Assembly (NCBI GenBank): GCA_963575745.1
Contig: CAUYUJ010019895.1
Span: forward strand, 97,501 to 161,500
Length of the DNA stretch: 64,000 nucleotides
DNA from: Prorocentrum cordatum
Taxonomy: Eukaryota; Sar; Dinophyceae; Prorocentrales; Prorocentraceae
Reading direction: 5' to 3'
Part shown: piece after piece, positions 44,829 to 55,400 of the stretch
Numbering within the stretch: the first letter of the stretch is position 1
Layout: the number at the start of each line of letters is the position of its first letter
Position numbers and translations under genes: made by a program
Notes under the pieces: generated by a model
What the model was told of the DNA's origin: nothing
What the model saw: only the letters and a program-made list of their open reading frames with translations
Database searches by the model: none

Positions 44829-45085
44829 CGTGAAACTCTTCCAAATGTTATGGACGAATGCGCGCTGCGCTAAGGCGAGAGTCACTATTTGGAAAGGAAC
44901 CGCCCTCCGTCCGTGAAGCTCTTGCTATCTTTTGAAACGAATGCGCGCGGCGCTAAGGCGAGAGCCACATCTTGAACACGACCCGCCCTCAATCCGTGAA
45001 ACTCTTGCAACTTGTATGAACGGAAGGCTAGAACCACATGTTGAACACCATCCGCCATCCGCCCTCAATCCGTGAAGCACTTGCT
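44829..45085 (+). repeat. 83-bp tandem repeat, three units plus a partial
   Basis: CCGTGAA.CTCTTGC starts at 44829, 44912 and 44995, with a partial at 45070. Inner words are GAATGCGCGC.GCGCTAAGGC and CCGCCCTCAATCCGTGAA. The third unit lacks the GCGCTAAGGC part. Confidence 0.75.
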
Positions 45086-45099
45086 CCTCCTCGTTCTCG

Positions 45100-45581
45100 T
45101 CCACTCCCCGACCCCCCTACTCCTCTAACTTCCTCCTCCCTCTCCTTCTCCCCCTCCTCCTCCCCCTCCCCCCCCTCCTCCCTTGCCCTGGGGGGCCTCT
45201 CTTCTCTCCTTTTCACTCCTATCCTCCCTCCCCCTCCGCACTCCCTCACCCACTGTCCGCTGTAAACTTGTCTTGCCGTCTCCGTCCCCCACCCTCCTCC
45301 CCCTCTCACCCCCTCCCCACCCCTAAGCGACTCCCAGCCTCGGCCCACTCCTCCTCCCCTCCTCCTCCTCCTCCCCCTCCACCGCTCTCCTCCTCCTCAA
45401 GACCTCCTCACATCATCCGATCCTTGGTCCGCCTCCCTCCGACCTACCCTCCTCCTACTCCTCTCCTCCCTCCTCCTCCCCCCTCCCTTCTCCTCCTCCT
45501 CTCTCCCCCTCCTCCCTCCCCTTCCTTCTCTCCTCCTCCTCCTCCTCCTTCTCCTCTCGCTTCCCTACTTTCCCCCTGGAG
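45100..45581 (+). repeat. C/T-rich tract upstream of transporter exon 1
   Basis: CTCCTCCTCCCC words without strict periodicity, ending in TTTCCCCCTGGAG, the acceptor of exon 1. It is probably the 3' part of an intron whose upstream exon I could not find. Confidence 0.6.
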
Positions 45582-45688
45582 GATGCGCTTCCCCACCTCT
45601 GCCTGGGCGGCGTCCAGCTGCTCTTCGGCGCCACAGCGGTGGTCGGCCGCCTGGGCATGCGCGGCTCCAGCGGGGAGGGGCCGCAGAG
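45582..45688 (+). CDS. Transporter exon 1 of those found (TM1)
   Basis: The acceptor CCCCCTGGAG is followed by DALPHLCLGGVQLLFGATAV and VGRLGM, the first helix of the EamA fold, then a polar GSSGEGPQ loop. It ends in phase 2 at CAGAG before GC. The phase matches exon 2, which supplies the missing base. An upstream exon is required because no start precedes the helix. Confidence 0.7.
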
Positions 45689-48600
45689 GCTCGCACTCAA
45701 GCCACCCTCCTCGCCATCGGCCTCCTCCGCCTTCTCCTCCTTCTCTTCCTCCTCCTCCTTTTCCTCCTCCTCCTCCTCCTCCTCCTCCTCCTCCTCTTCG
45801 CTGTCTGTTCATCGTCGTCGTTGTCCTCCTCCTCGCCCTCCCACCCTTCCCCCCCTTCCTCGTCCTCACCATCCCCCATTCCCCTTCCCATCCCCCCCCC
45901 TCCTCCGCTTCTTGTCAGCATCCTCGTTCTCGTTCCTCTCTCCGCATCCTCCGCGCAGTCGGCGTCGTCACCGTCGGTGGCCTTATCATTGCCGTTGTCT
46001 CATCGTCCCCCTCTTTCTTCTCTCCTCCCCTCTCCCCCCCATCCCCCCAATCCAGCGCCTTCCTTCCCTCCTCCTTTCTTCCTCATCCTCCTCCTCCTCC
46101 TCCTCCTCCTCCTCCTCCTCCTCCTCCTCCTCCTCCCTCTCTCCTGCTCCAGCCCCCTCTCCGCCCAATTACCCCCACCTGCTAACCCCCTCCCGTCCCA
46201 CCCCAGCTGGCCTCCCCCATTCCCTCCCTGCCCCCCCCCTTCCCAGGCAGTCGACGTCTTCTTCCTTCTTCCAACGCGGGGCCCCCAGAAGCCCCGACCC
46301 TTCCCCCAGGGCCTGCTTCTCCCGGGCCGGAGGGGCGGGGCGGGCGTGGGTCTCCGGCCCCTCCCGCGCGGCCCGCTCCACTTCACCGTCTGGCGCTTCC
46401 TGCTGGCGGTGCCGTCGCTGGTCTGCCTGAGCAGGTCGAGTGCCGTCGCAGCGCGGGGGGAAAGGGGCGGGGGGGGAGAGGAGCAGTGGGGAGGGGGGAG
46501 AGCCGAGAGAGGAGAGAGGTGGCGACGGAGGAGAGGAGGGAGGAGGAGGAGAGAGGAGAGGAGAGGAGAGAGCAGAGAGGAGGGAGGAGGGAGGAGGAGG
46601 CGGAGGAGGAGGAGGCGGCGGAGGTGGAGGAGGAGGGGCGAGGGGCGAAGACACCCTCGCCCCTCCTCGCACCTCGCACCCGAGAGGCGAGAAGGAGGTG
46701 GGGGAGGAGGGGGAGGAGGAGGAGGAGGAGGAGAGGAGGAGGAGGAGGAGGAGGAAGGAGAAGGAGGAGGAGGAGGAGGAGGAGGTAGGAGGAGGAGGAG
46801 AGGAGGAGGAGGGAGGAGCAGGAGGAGGAGTAGGAGTAGGAGGAGGAACAGGCGGGGGAGGAGGAGGGAGGAGGAGGAGGAGGAGGAGGAGGAGGAGGAG
46901 GAGGAGCAGGCGGAGGAGGAGGAGGAGCAGGCGGAGGAGGCAGAGGAGGAGGACGAGGAGGAGGAGGAGGAGGAGGAGGAGGAGGAGGAGGAGGAGGAGG
47001 AGTGGGAGGAGGAGGAGGAGGAGGAGGAGGAGGAGGAGGAGGAGGAGGAGGAGGAGGAGGAGCAGGAGGAAGAGGAGGCAGATGAGGGGCGAGGAGCGAG
47101 GAGCGAAGAGGGAGAGGAGCGAGGAGCGAGCAGGAGCGAGGTGCGAGCAGGAGCAGCAGGGACGAGGTGGAGAGGGGCCTGCCGGCAGGTGGCAGGCCGA
47201 CGGCCCGGCCGCCCCGCCGGGTTGGGCGGCGCCCGGCTTGCTGGCCGGCGCGGTGTGCTTGGTCTTCTCTTCGTCCTGCTCCCTCCCCTCGTCATTGTGC
47301 CTCGCTTCGTCCTGCTCCCCCTCCTCGTCCTCACCCTTCCTCCTCCTCCTCCCCCCTTCCTTCCTCCTCCCTCCTTCCTCCTCCTCCTTCCTGCTCCTTC
47401 CTCCTCCGCTCACTCCTCCTCCTCCTCCACCTCCTCCTCCTCCTCCTCCTCCTCCTCTCTCCTCCTCCCCCTCCCTCCTCCTTCTCCTCCTCCTCCTCCT
47501 CCTCCTCCTCCTCCTACTCATCATACTGTTTTTGATCCCCCGTTCGCTTCCCCTTCCTTGAGCTTCTTCCCTTCTCCCACTCTTCCGCCTTCCCATCCTC
47601 GCATACGCCCGTCCTCCCTTTCTTGCTGCTCCTCCTCGTCGTTGTCATCATCCTCCTTCCATTGTCTCTTCCCGTATCCCCCCCGCCTCGATTGACAATC
47701 CTTTCTCCCCGTACAATGCGTCAACCCGAACCTCGTCCCTTGATCCGCCCGACTGGTCGGCAGCAATCTGGGCATCACCCTCGGCATCGCGCTGAGCGGC
47801 CAGGTGACCGCGAGCTCGTGGCAGCCCCTGCAGCTGCTGTTCGGGACGGCGCTGTCCTTCGCGCTCGGGATCGAGGCGCCATCGTTCAGGAAGCCCCTCG
47901 TCCTTCTCCTCGTTGTCATCGTCCTCCACCTCCTCTTCGTCCTCCTCCTCCTCCACCTCCTCCTCCTCTGTCCTCTCCTGCTTTTCCCGCTTTCCTCCCT
48001 GCCTCCCTCCCCCCCCCTCCTCCCTCCATCCTTCCTCCATCCTTCCTCCTGCTTCCTCCCTCCTCCCGCCCTCCTCCTCCTCCCCGCCTCCGGCCTCCTC
48101 CCTCCTTCGTCCTCCTCGTCCTCCCCGTCCCTCTTTGCCCCTCGCCCCTCCCCCCACCCCCGCCACAGGAAGCTCGCGGGCGTGGCCATGGGCATGCTGG
48201 GAGCCGCGCTCCTGGTGCTCGCGGACCCAAACATCCGCGGCGCCCCCGCGCAGACCGCGGGGTCCCTCCTCGGCCACGCGGCCCTCTTCGCGAACACCTT
48301 CTCCTCCGGAGCCCTCTTCGTGATCCGGAAGCGGCTGGTAGGCGCCGCGGTCGTCGGCCCGCCCGGGGGTCGCATAGCAACAAACCACGGCAGAAGCAGT
48401 ATGACTTCTCGGAGCTCCGCGCGGACTTCTTGGATCAGCGCTGGGCCCCCTTGGCGGCGCCTCCGGCGCCGCCCCTGGCGCGCTCCGCGCGCCGGGAAGG
48501 GGGGTGCCATGCAGCGCCGATCCCAGGAATCCGCGCGTATTCCTCCGAGAGATGGTGTTATTGCAGCTGTTCTGTTCCGTCCAGGAGGGGGCCAAGAGAT

Positions 48601-49197
48601 GCTGACCGGAGCAGCCACCGCACGCGTGAGACATCGCACGTGCTCGGCGAAACGCAAGCGTGACCCTGGGTGTAAGAGTGACCTTTCGGGGGCCGCGGGT
48701 TCTTGGGGGGCCGCGGTGGGGAGGGGGGGCCAGCACAAGCGCGCAGGCCGTTGTTGCCTCTTCGCTTTCAGCCATCTGGAGGCCCATCTTGATGGGCACA
48801 CTTCTCACCACCACTACCACATCTAGGACGGGGGAAAAAGGGCAGGATGATGATCCTCCTCCTCCTTCTCCTGCTCCTTCTCCTCCTCCTCCCGCTCCTG
48901 CCTGCGGCAGTGGTGGTGGGAAATCGGCCCATCATGGGGGGGCCATCGGCACCCGCACCAGAGGTCGCTCCTGCGAGAGTTTGCTGTTGCGGCCAACGCA
49001 CGGCACGAAGTGGGTGCCGCTGGCGGCTTCTTCTTTTGCTTTGGGGCGGGACATGGGCCAGGACAGACATGGGGGGCCCTGGAGGGGAGCCCCGCAGCCT
49101 CGTGTTCGCCGCCCTCGTCGGCCACACGCACTTCAGCCTGACAGCCTTCGCCGGAGGGACCATCCGGTGTGGGCCCAGAGGGGGTCCGCCGCAAAAG

Positions 49198-49228
<31 letters not shown>

Positions 49229-52200
49229 GACCACCCTTCGGGTGATAAGGAGGTTGTGGGGGGGGGAGAGAGAGAGAGAGAGAGGGGGGGGAACCAACAT
49301 CTGACTTAATCGATCTCACTATCGATCTCACTAAACGGAACGCCACTGGACACCACGGGACATTTGTCGATCTCACTATCGATCTCACTCAACGGGACAT
49401 CACGAGACACCACGGGACACTACGGGACACCGCGGAACACCTCTCGATCTCACTATCGGTCTCACGATCGGTCTCACTATCAATATCACTCAACGGGACA
49501 CTATAGGACACCACGGGACACCACATCGATCTCACTATCGATTTTACTTGATGGGACACCACGGAACACCTGTCGATCTCACGATGGAGCTCACTATCGA
49601 TCTCACTTTTTGGGACACCACGGGACACCACGGGACACCTCGGGGCACCACATCGATCTCAGTATCGATCTCACTATCGATCTCACTCAACGGGACACCA
49701 CGGGACACTACGGGACACCTGTCGATCTCACTATCGATCTCACTTTTTGGAACACCACGGGACACCTCGGGGCACCACATCGATCTCAGTATCGATCTCA
49801 CTATCGATCTCGCTATCGATCTCGCTATCGATCTCACTATCGATCTCACTCAACGGAACACCACGGGACACCACGGGACACTGGCGGGACACCGCGGGCC
49901 AACGGCCGCGGGGGGAGAATCATTTGGTCCGGCCGCGGTCCAGCTACAGGAGGATTTCGTGACACCAGCGGGACACCGGCCGGACACCGCGGGCCACCGG
50001 CCGCCGGAGGAGCAACATTTGGTCCGGCCGCGGCCCAGCCACAGGAGGATTTCCTCTCGCCCGCCCACGCAGCTTCGCCTCGCCCGCACGCACGAACGGC
50101 TCGCACGACACGAACCCGAAACGGAAATCGATTTCCGGGTAGGGGGGGTCTACGTGTCACGTCGGATTCACCCCCCAAACTCCGATATACATATATATAT
50201 ATATACATATATTCATACATACACACATACATGTGTATACATATACATATAGTCATACTATATAGTTATATATACATAAGTATACATATATATATATGTG
50301 TATATATATATATATATATATCGATGGCCGCCCCCCTCCAAGATCATGCATCTCTCTGCTTCTCCGTTCCTTCCTTTCCTCCTTCTCCGTTCCTTCTCTT
50401 TCTCCTCCCTTTCCACCTTCTCCAAACACAATTCCTCCTCCTCCTCGCCCATTATCCCTCTCCTCCCTCTCCTTTCCGTTTCCTCCTCTCTGTAGCAACG
50501 CAAAACCAATACTACACAGTGTTTTGCGCCCTCGGAGCAAGGAAACGCTGTGTATGTTTGATTTGTTTTTTATATATTTTTGGATGCAAGGGAACATGTT
50601 TTTTTTGGGGGGAGCTCAAGTGCTCCCCGCGGTCTCGCCCCCAGCACCTCCTCCTTCTCCCCCTTCCTTTTTCCCCTTCCTTCTCCTCCTTTCCTTGCCT
50701 CCTTGCTGCGAAGCAGGAAAACCAAGAATACACAGTTTGTGGCGCCCTTGGTGCAATGAAACGCTGTGTACTTTTGTTTTTGTTATGTTTTTTTGGTTTC
50801 GGATGCAAGGAAGCACCGTGTAGCTTTTTTGGTTTTGGAAGCTCAAGTGCTCCGGTCCAAGAGGCGCCCAAGACGACCTAAGAGGACCCCACGAGAGGCC
50901 CAAGAGGGGCCCGGACAGCCCCGAGACGGCCTATGGAGGCCCCGAGACGGCCTCAGGCGGCCCAAGATGCTCTCCAGACGGCCCCGTGAGCCCCAAAGAC
51001 CCCCCCGGACGGTTCCAGGCGGGTCCAAGGGGTCCCCCGGAAGGGCTCTTCCAAGCTAAATTTGTCAAATCCCCTTCGGAAAATTTGAATTTTCAGCAGA
51101 TTCGGCTTATTGCTTTTCGAAGCGTCCACAACGGCCCCAGAGGCTTACAAGATCGCCCAAGAGGGCCCCCAAGAGGGCCCAAAGATGGCTCCAGACGGGC
51201 CCAGGACGGCCCAAGAGGCGCCCAAGACGACCCACGATGACCCCACGAGAGGCCCACGAGGGGCTCAGGACAGCCCACGATGGCCCCAAGACGGCCCACG
51301 AGGCGCCCTGCCGGCCCAAGAGGGCTCCGAGAAGCCCCCGAGGAGCCCAAAACAGCCCCCATAGAGCTCCCAAACGGCCTCCAAGAAGCTTCAAAATTGC
51401 TTCCAAAAGAGGGGGGCGGACGAGAGGCGAGAGGCCCCTCGCAGGCGCAAAACAAAAACAACATGTTCTGACGCTCCGGTGGCCCTGGGGCTGCCCCGCT
51501 GCGCTCCCTACTTTGCCGCGACGCCGTTCCGACGCCTCCGACGCGGCCAGAGACGGCGCCGCGTTTGCCCGAACCCGCTCCCGCGTCCGCCGCGATCCCG
51601 GCGCGAATCTTCCAACGTTGCTGAGGCCTGGACTCCTGAATTTCTGCCTCTTGCGAAGCTCGAACACTTCGGCCCCCGTTTCGATGCATTGGGCGCCTTC
51701 GGTGAGGGAGCAGCACTAGAGCAAGCTTCAAGGGATCTACGGCAGTAGCTGGCAGCGTCGCACCACCCAGCACGCGCCACCATGCTTCGTGGATATAATC
51801 CACGGGTCCACAATAGTACATCTATCAATGTTCTCGTGGCGTAGACAGGGGCCCCCAACGAGTGCAACCCAACCGTGGCGCAGAGGGGCCCCCATCGAGT
51901 GCAACCCCACCCGGCCCCGGCGCGCGCACTCTCGGACCTGGGCCCCGCCCCGGGGGGCCCCCGCAGGCTGGGCGCCGAGAGAGCCCCGCGTCCTGCCCAG
52001 GTTCCGTGTTGTGCGTGCCGTCGCTCCCGGCTCTGCGAGCGGGTGCCGACGTCGAAAAGTTACGCCCGCGCGCCCATCTCCGGGGGTCCCCAAGCGGAGT
52101 GGTGACCACACCGTGCGGTGAGTCGGTGGGGATATCGGGGTCACCGCGCGGTTTTGGGACTCGGGTCGTTCTCCGAGGATGTCTGGAGCGACGGGGGCCT

Positions 52201-52403
52201 CCGGGGTCCCGAGACCGTGCGGTGACGGACCGTGCGGTGAGGTCTTGGGGGATTTCGAGGTCACCGCACGGTCTGTCACCGCACCGTTTCGGGACTCCAA
52301 ACTATCCTTACATCGGGCGTGTCCTTGTACAGGCAGAGTATTTAAAGATGCCCCAAAAATAGGCTGGGGACGATTTGTGGTATTTTTCATCATTTTGAGT
52401 ATG

Positions 52404-52457
<54 letters not shown>

Positions 52458-55400
52458 CATGTGTATTGTAAATTTGCTTCCCAAATCCGCCTGTAAGAGG
52501 ACATGCCCGACCGAAGCCTTGCCTACGAGGATTGAGGGAGTTGTCGTCTCTTCCGCGGCGGAAGGGCGGTGGAGAGTCGGCGGAAGTAATTACAACGAGG
52601 CCGCCTCCGCCGGCGGAATGCCGGCGGAAGGCGGCGGAAGCAAAAGATGCGCCCCCAAGAGATGAATTAAACTACCGAGTAACCCCACATACCTATTTCA
52701 CGGTATGTGCGCACCAAGCAATTAGCAATTGCGACCTTCGATTGGGTACCTCGGTGTTTTGAGCCAGCTTGAGCCAGAGTGTTTACAGATCTGGATGGTG
52801 CGCAAACGCCTGCTAGTGCAACTGATGAAATTCAACGGCGAGACCTGCCCCCATGCGCACCCCCCGTGGCGTCAAGAAAGTGCCACGCCTGTCACGCCCC
52901 GCGACCCTGAAACGGATGGAGACCGCGGAAAGGGACCACCCCTTGCGCACCCCGTCTGGTGTCGAGAAAGTGCCACGCCTGCCACGCCTCGCGACCCTGG
53001 GACGGATAGAGACCGCGGTGAGGGACCACCCCTTGCGCACCCCCTTTGGTGTCGAGAAAGTGCCACCCGACCCTGGGACGGATAGAGACCGCGGTGAGGG
53101 ACCACCCCCTGCACACCCCATCAGGTGTCGAGAACGTACCTCGCTTGCCACGCCCAGCGACCCTGGGACGGATATGGAGACCGCGGTGAGGGGCATGGGT
53201 TTCGTGGGTTTCGATGGCTTCGCTGTGGAAAGGGTGCCGCTCCCACACCAAAAATCCATGGACGCCCCGGTGTCTCGGGCTTGGGGCTCTCGTGGAAGGG
53301 CTCCTGCGGACGGACCTCCGCTGCAAACACACACATTCTCGGAGCCTCACGCGCGGACTTCCTGGGTCGGCGCTGGGGCCCCCCCCCGGCCCCCCCCCCG
53401 GCGGCGCCTCTGGCGGCGCCTCTGGCGGCGCCTCTGGCGCGCAGAGGGGACAGGGGCCCCGGGCGCCGATCGGAGAACGCCGCGCGGCCCTCCGAGAGCC
53501 GATCGCGGACCTCGAGAGTACGAGACCGGCCCTCGGAGCGGGGGCCCCACGAGCAGTTTCTGAAGTCGGGCGTGTCCCTCCGCAGGAGGAAGCTCGGAGA
53601 ATCGACGACGGATGTGCCCCCGGAGTGCTCACAACAAGACCTCAGAGCGTGCGCTTCTGTCGATGGTGAAGTCGGGCGCAAACATGATGTAAAAAAGAAT
53701 AGTCTGGGGATGATGTTTCGACCATGCTCGACCATGGCATGTTTGGGCTATTTTTTAAAGTGCTCGTTCGCTCAGAATCCGCCTGCAGGAGGGCATGCCC
53801 GACCTAAGTCAGTGGCTATCTCCCTTCGCTCCTGGTTTCAAGGCCAGAGCTCGGCGAGGCGCGGCCGCCAGAAGGCATCCCGAGGCTGGAAGGCCGCCGA
53901 GCCCCGACGAGAACGCCCGAACACCTGGAACATCGAACCTCGGCACTTCGTCCCCCCCCCCTGGAGCCTTACCACCCCCGGGGGTGGCCTGGCGACCGCG
54001 GTGTGCAGCGGGCGCCAGCGGGGGCGTCGAGCCGCTGGCACCGCTGTGCGCGGTGGCCTGGATGCATGTGCTGGCCCTCCCCCTCGTGGCCGCGCTGGGC
54101 GTCCTGGCGACTGCCGCCTCGGGCACGGAGGGCCTGGCCGGCGCGGTCGCCAGCGTCGCCACTCCCCCCGCGGACGCCGGCATGAAGCAAGCAGTGGCGA
54201 GGCGTCTCGGCCTGCCTAGAGGCCCACCACAGAATCTTCTAAGAACCTTTTTGTGGCTCGCGCGGAATATTGGAACATTTCTGGCTGATAGCGTTTTTGA
54301 GATTGATCGGCTCATGTGCTAAGAACACTGACCTTGTTATAGGACACATTTCTTTGTTCTGAGAAGATCCCGTGATAGCGCCATTAGAATGCCAGGACCG
54401 TCGGTCCTTGCGAAAGTGAAGCAGACGTCAGTGGCAACGATCAGGGGGGTCAGGCGTAGGGGGGATGCACAGACAGCCAGTCACCCATTGATCGCCGATA
54501 GGGGCGCGAGAGAGCCCCAACCTGCCCAGGAGCGCGCGGACATTATCAGAGCCCCTATCGCCGATCCATCCAGGTTGATCCTAGGGGAACAAAAAATAAT
54601 TAGCGTAAGCATAAAAGCTCGAAGGTCCGCGCGGATTTCTCAAACCAGCGCGGGGCCGCGCTGGAGGCGCCGCTGGCCAGGGTCACCCTGGGCGCCGATT
54701 CAAGGAATCCGTGCGGACCCCCGAGTTCTTCTGCTCATGTCAGTGTCTGTGTCCCTAGACACAGACGTCGTGATTTTTTGGGCAACGTCGACTCCCAGAG
54801 GTCTCGACCCCTTCCCTGGGGACCAGTTCCTCATCCTGAGCCGTGTTTTGACGCTCCCAGGGCCTTGGAAGGGCCCCCCGAGGCCGAACATGGCGGAAAA
54901 AACCTCCCGTGTTGTTTTTTTTTCTTCGCATCGCGAGGGGGTCTGGCGATGTGCCCCCCCCTCCGTGCCAGTGCCCTCTGCGTAGCGTTAGCTCGGGCAT
55001 GTCTTCCTACAGGCAGATTTTGGGGGACAAATTCAAAATAGCCCACAAATATTGCAAAATATCAAAACCCCCCAAACAAGTAAGCCAAACAAACAAATCG
55101 TCCCGAAACTAGTGTTTGACTATTTAGGGAGATTCCTCCCGCAGGGGGACGTGCCCGACCTGTAGGCCTAGCGCTGCCCCCCGTCGAGCGAAGCGGGCGT
55201 GCCCCGAGCGGCGCGGGCCTCACCCGAGGGAGAGGCTCCTCGCCGCTCTCGCGGGACCCCCCCCCCGCGCGGGGGCCCTCCGCATCGGACGCCTGCAGCT
55301 CGGGCGGGCCCCTCGGAGGTCCTCCCGGCCTCGGGATGTTTTTTTTTGGGGGGGGGGGGTTGGCCGCGCCCCCGGAGATCCAGAACGCACGGGAGAAATC

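Larger units (their letters stand above)
48342..54008 (+). other. Intron 4, 5.7 kb of nested repeats
   Basis: GC donor, acceptor GTGTGCAG. In order it holds Family A, N and O copies, a TA tract, the CGATCTCACT tandem repeat, more TA, C/T-rich unique DNA, a reversed CTTGGG array, a TA tract inside Family B, an 87-bp tandem repeat, and Family E, A and B copies. A frame at 51600-51748 ending in ASRDLRQ reads protein-like but is unassigned. Confidence 0.6.

Noticed and set aside
45821-47695. 624-codon open frame over transporter exon 2 and intron 2
   Set aside because: Only about 34 codons (exon 2) carry the transporter signal. The rest is repeat-derived and runs through the splice sites.
49085-49190. 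Frame reading PRSLVFAALVGHTHFSLTAFA, considered as a transporter exon
   Set aside because: Exon 4 joins exon 5 directly in phase and gives the full helix order. This frame would add a surplus helix and has no fitting splice sites.
49310-49875. CRISPR-like array
   Set aside because: Repeats are adjacent with no unique spacers, units vary, and the genome is eukaryotic.
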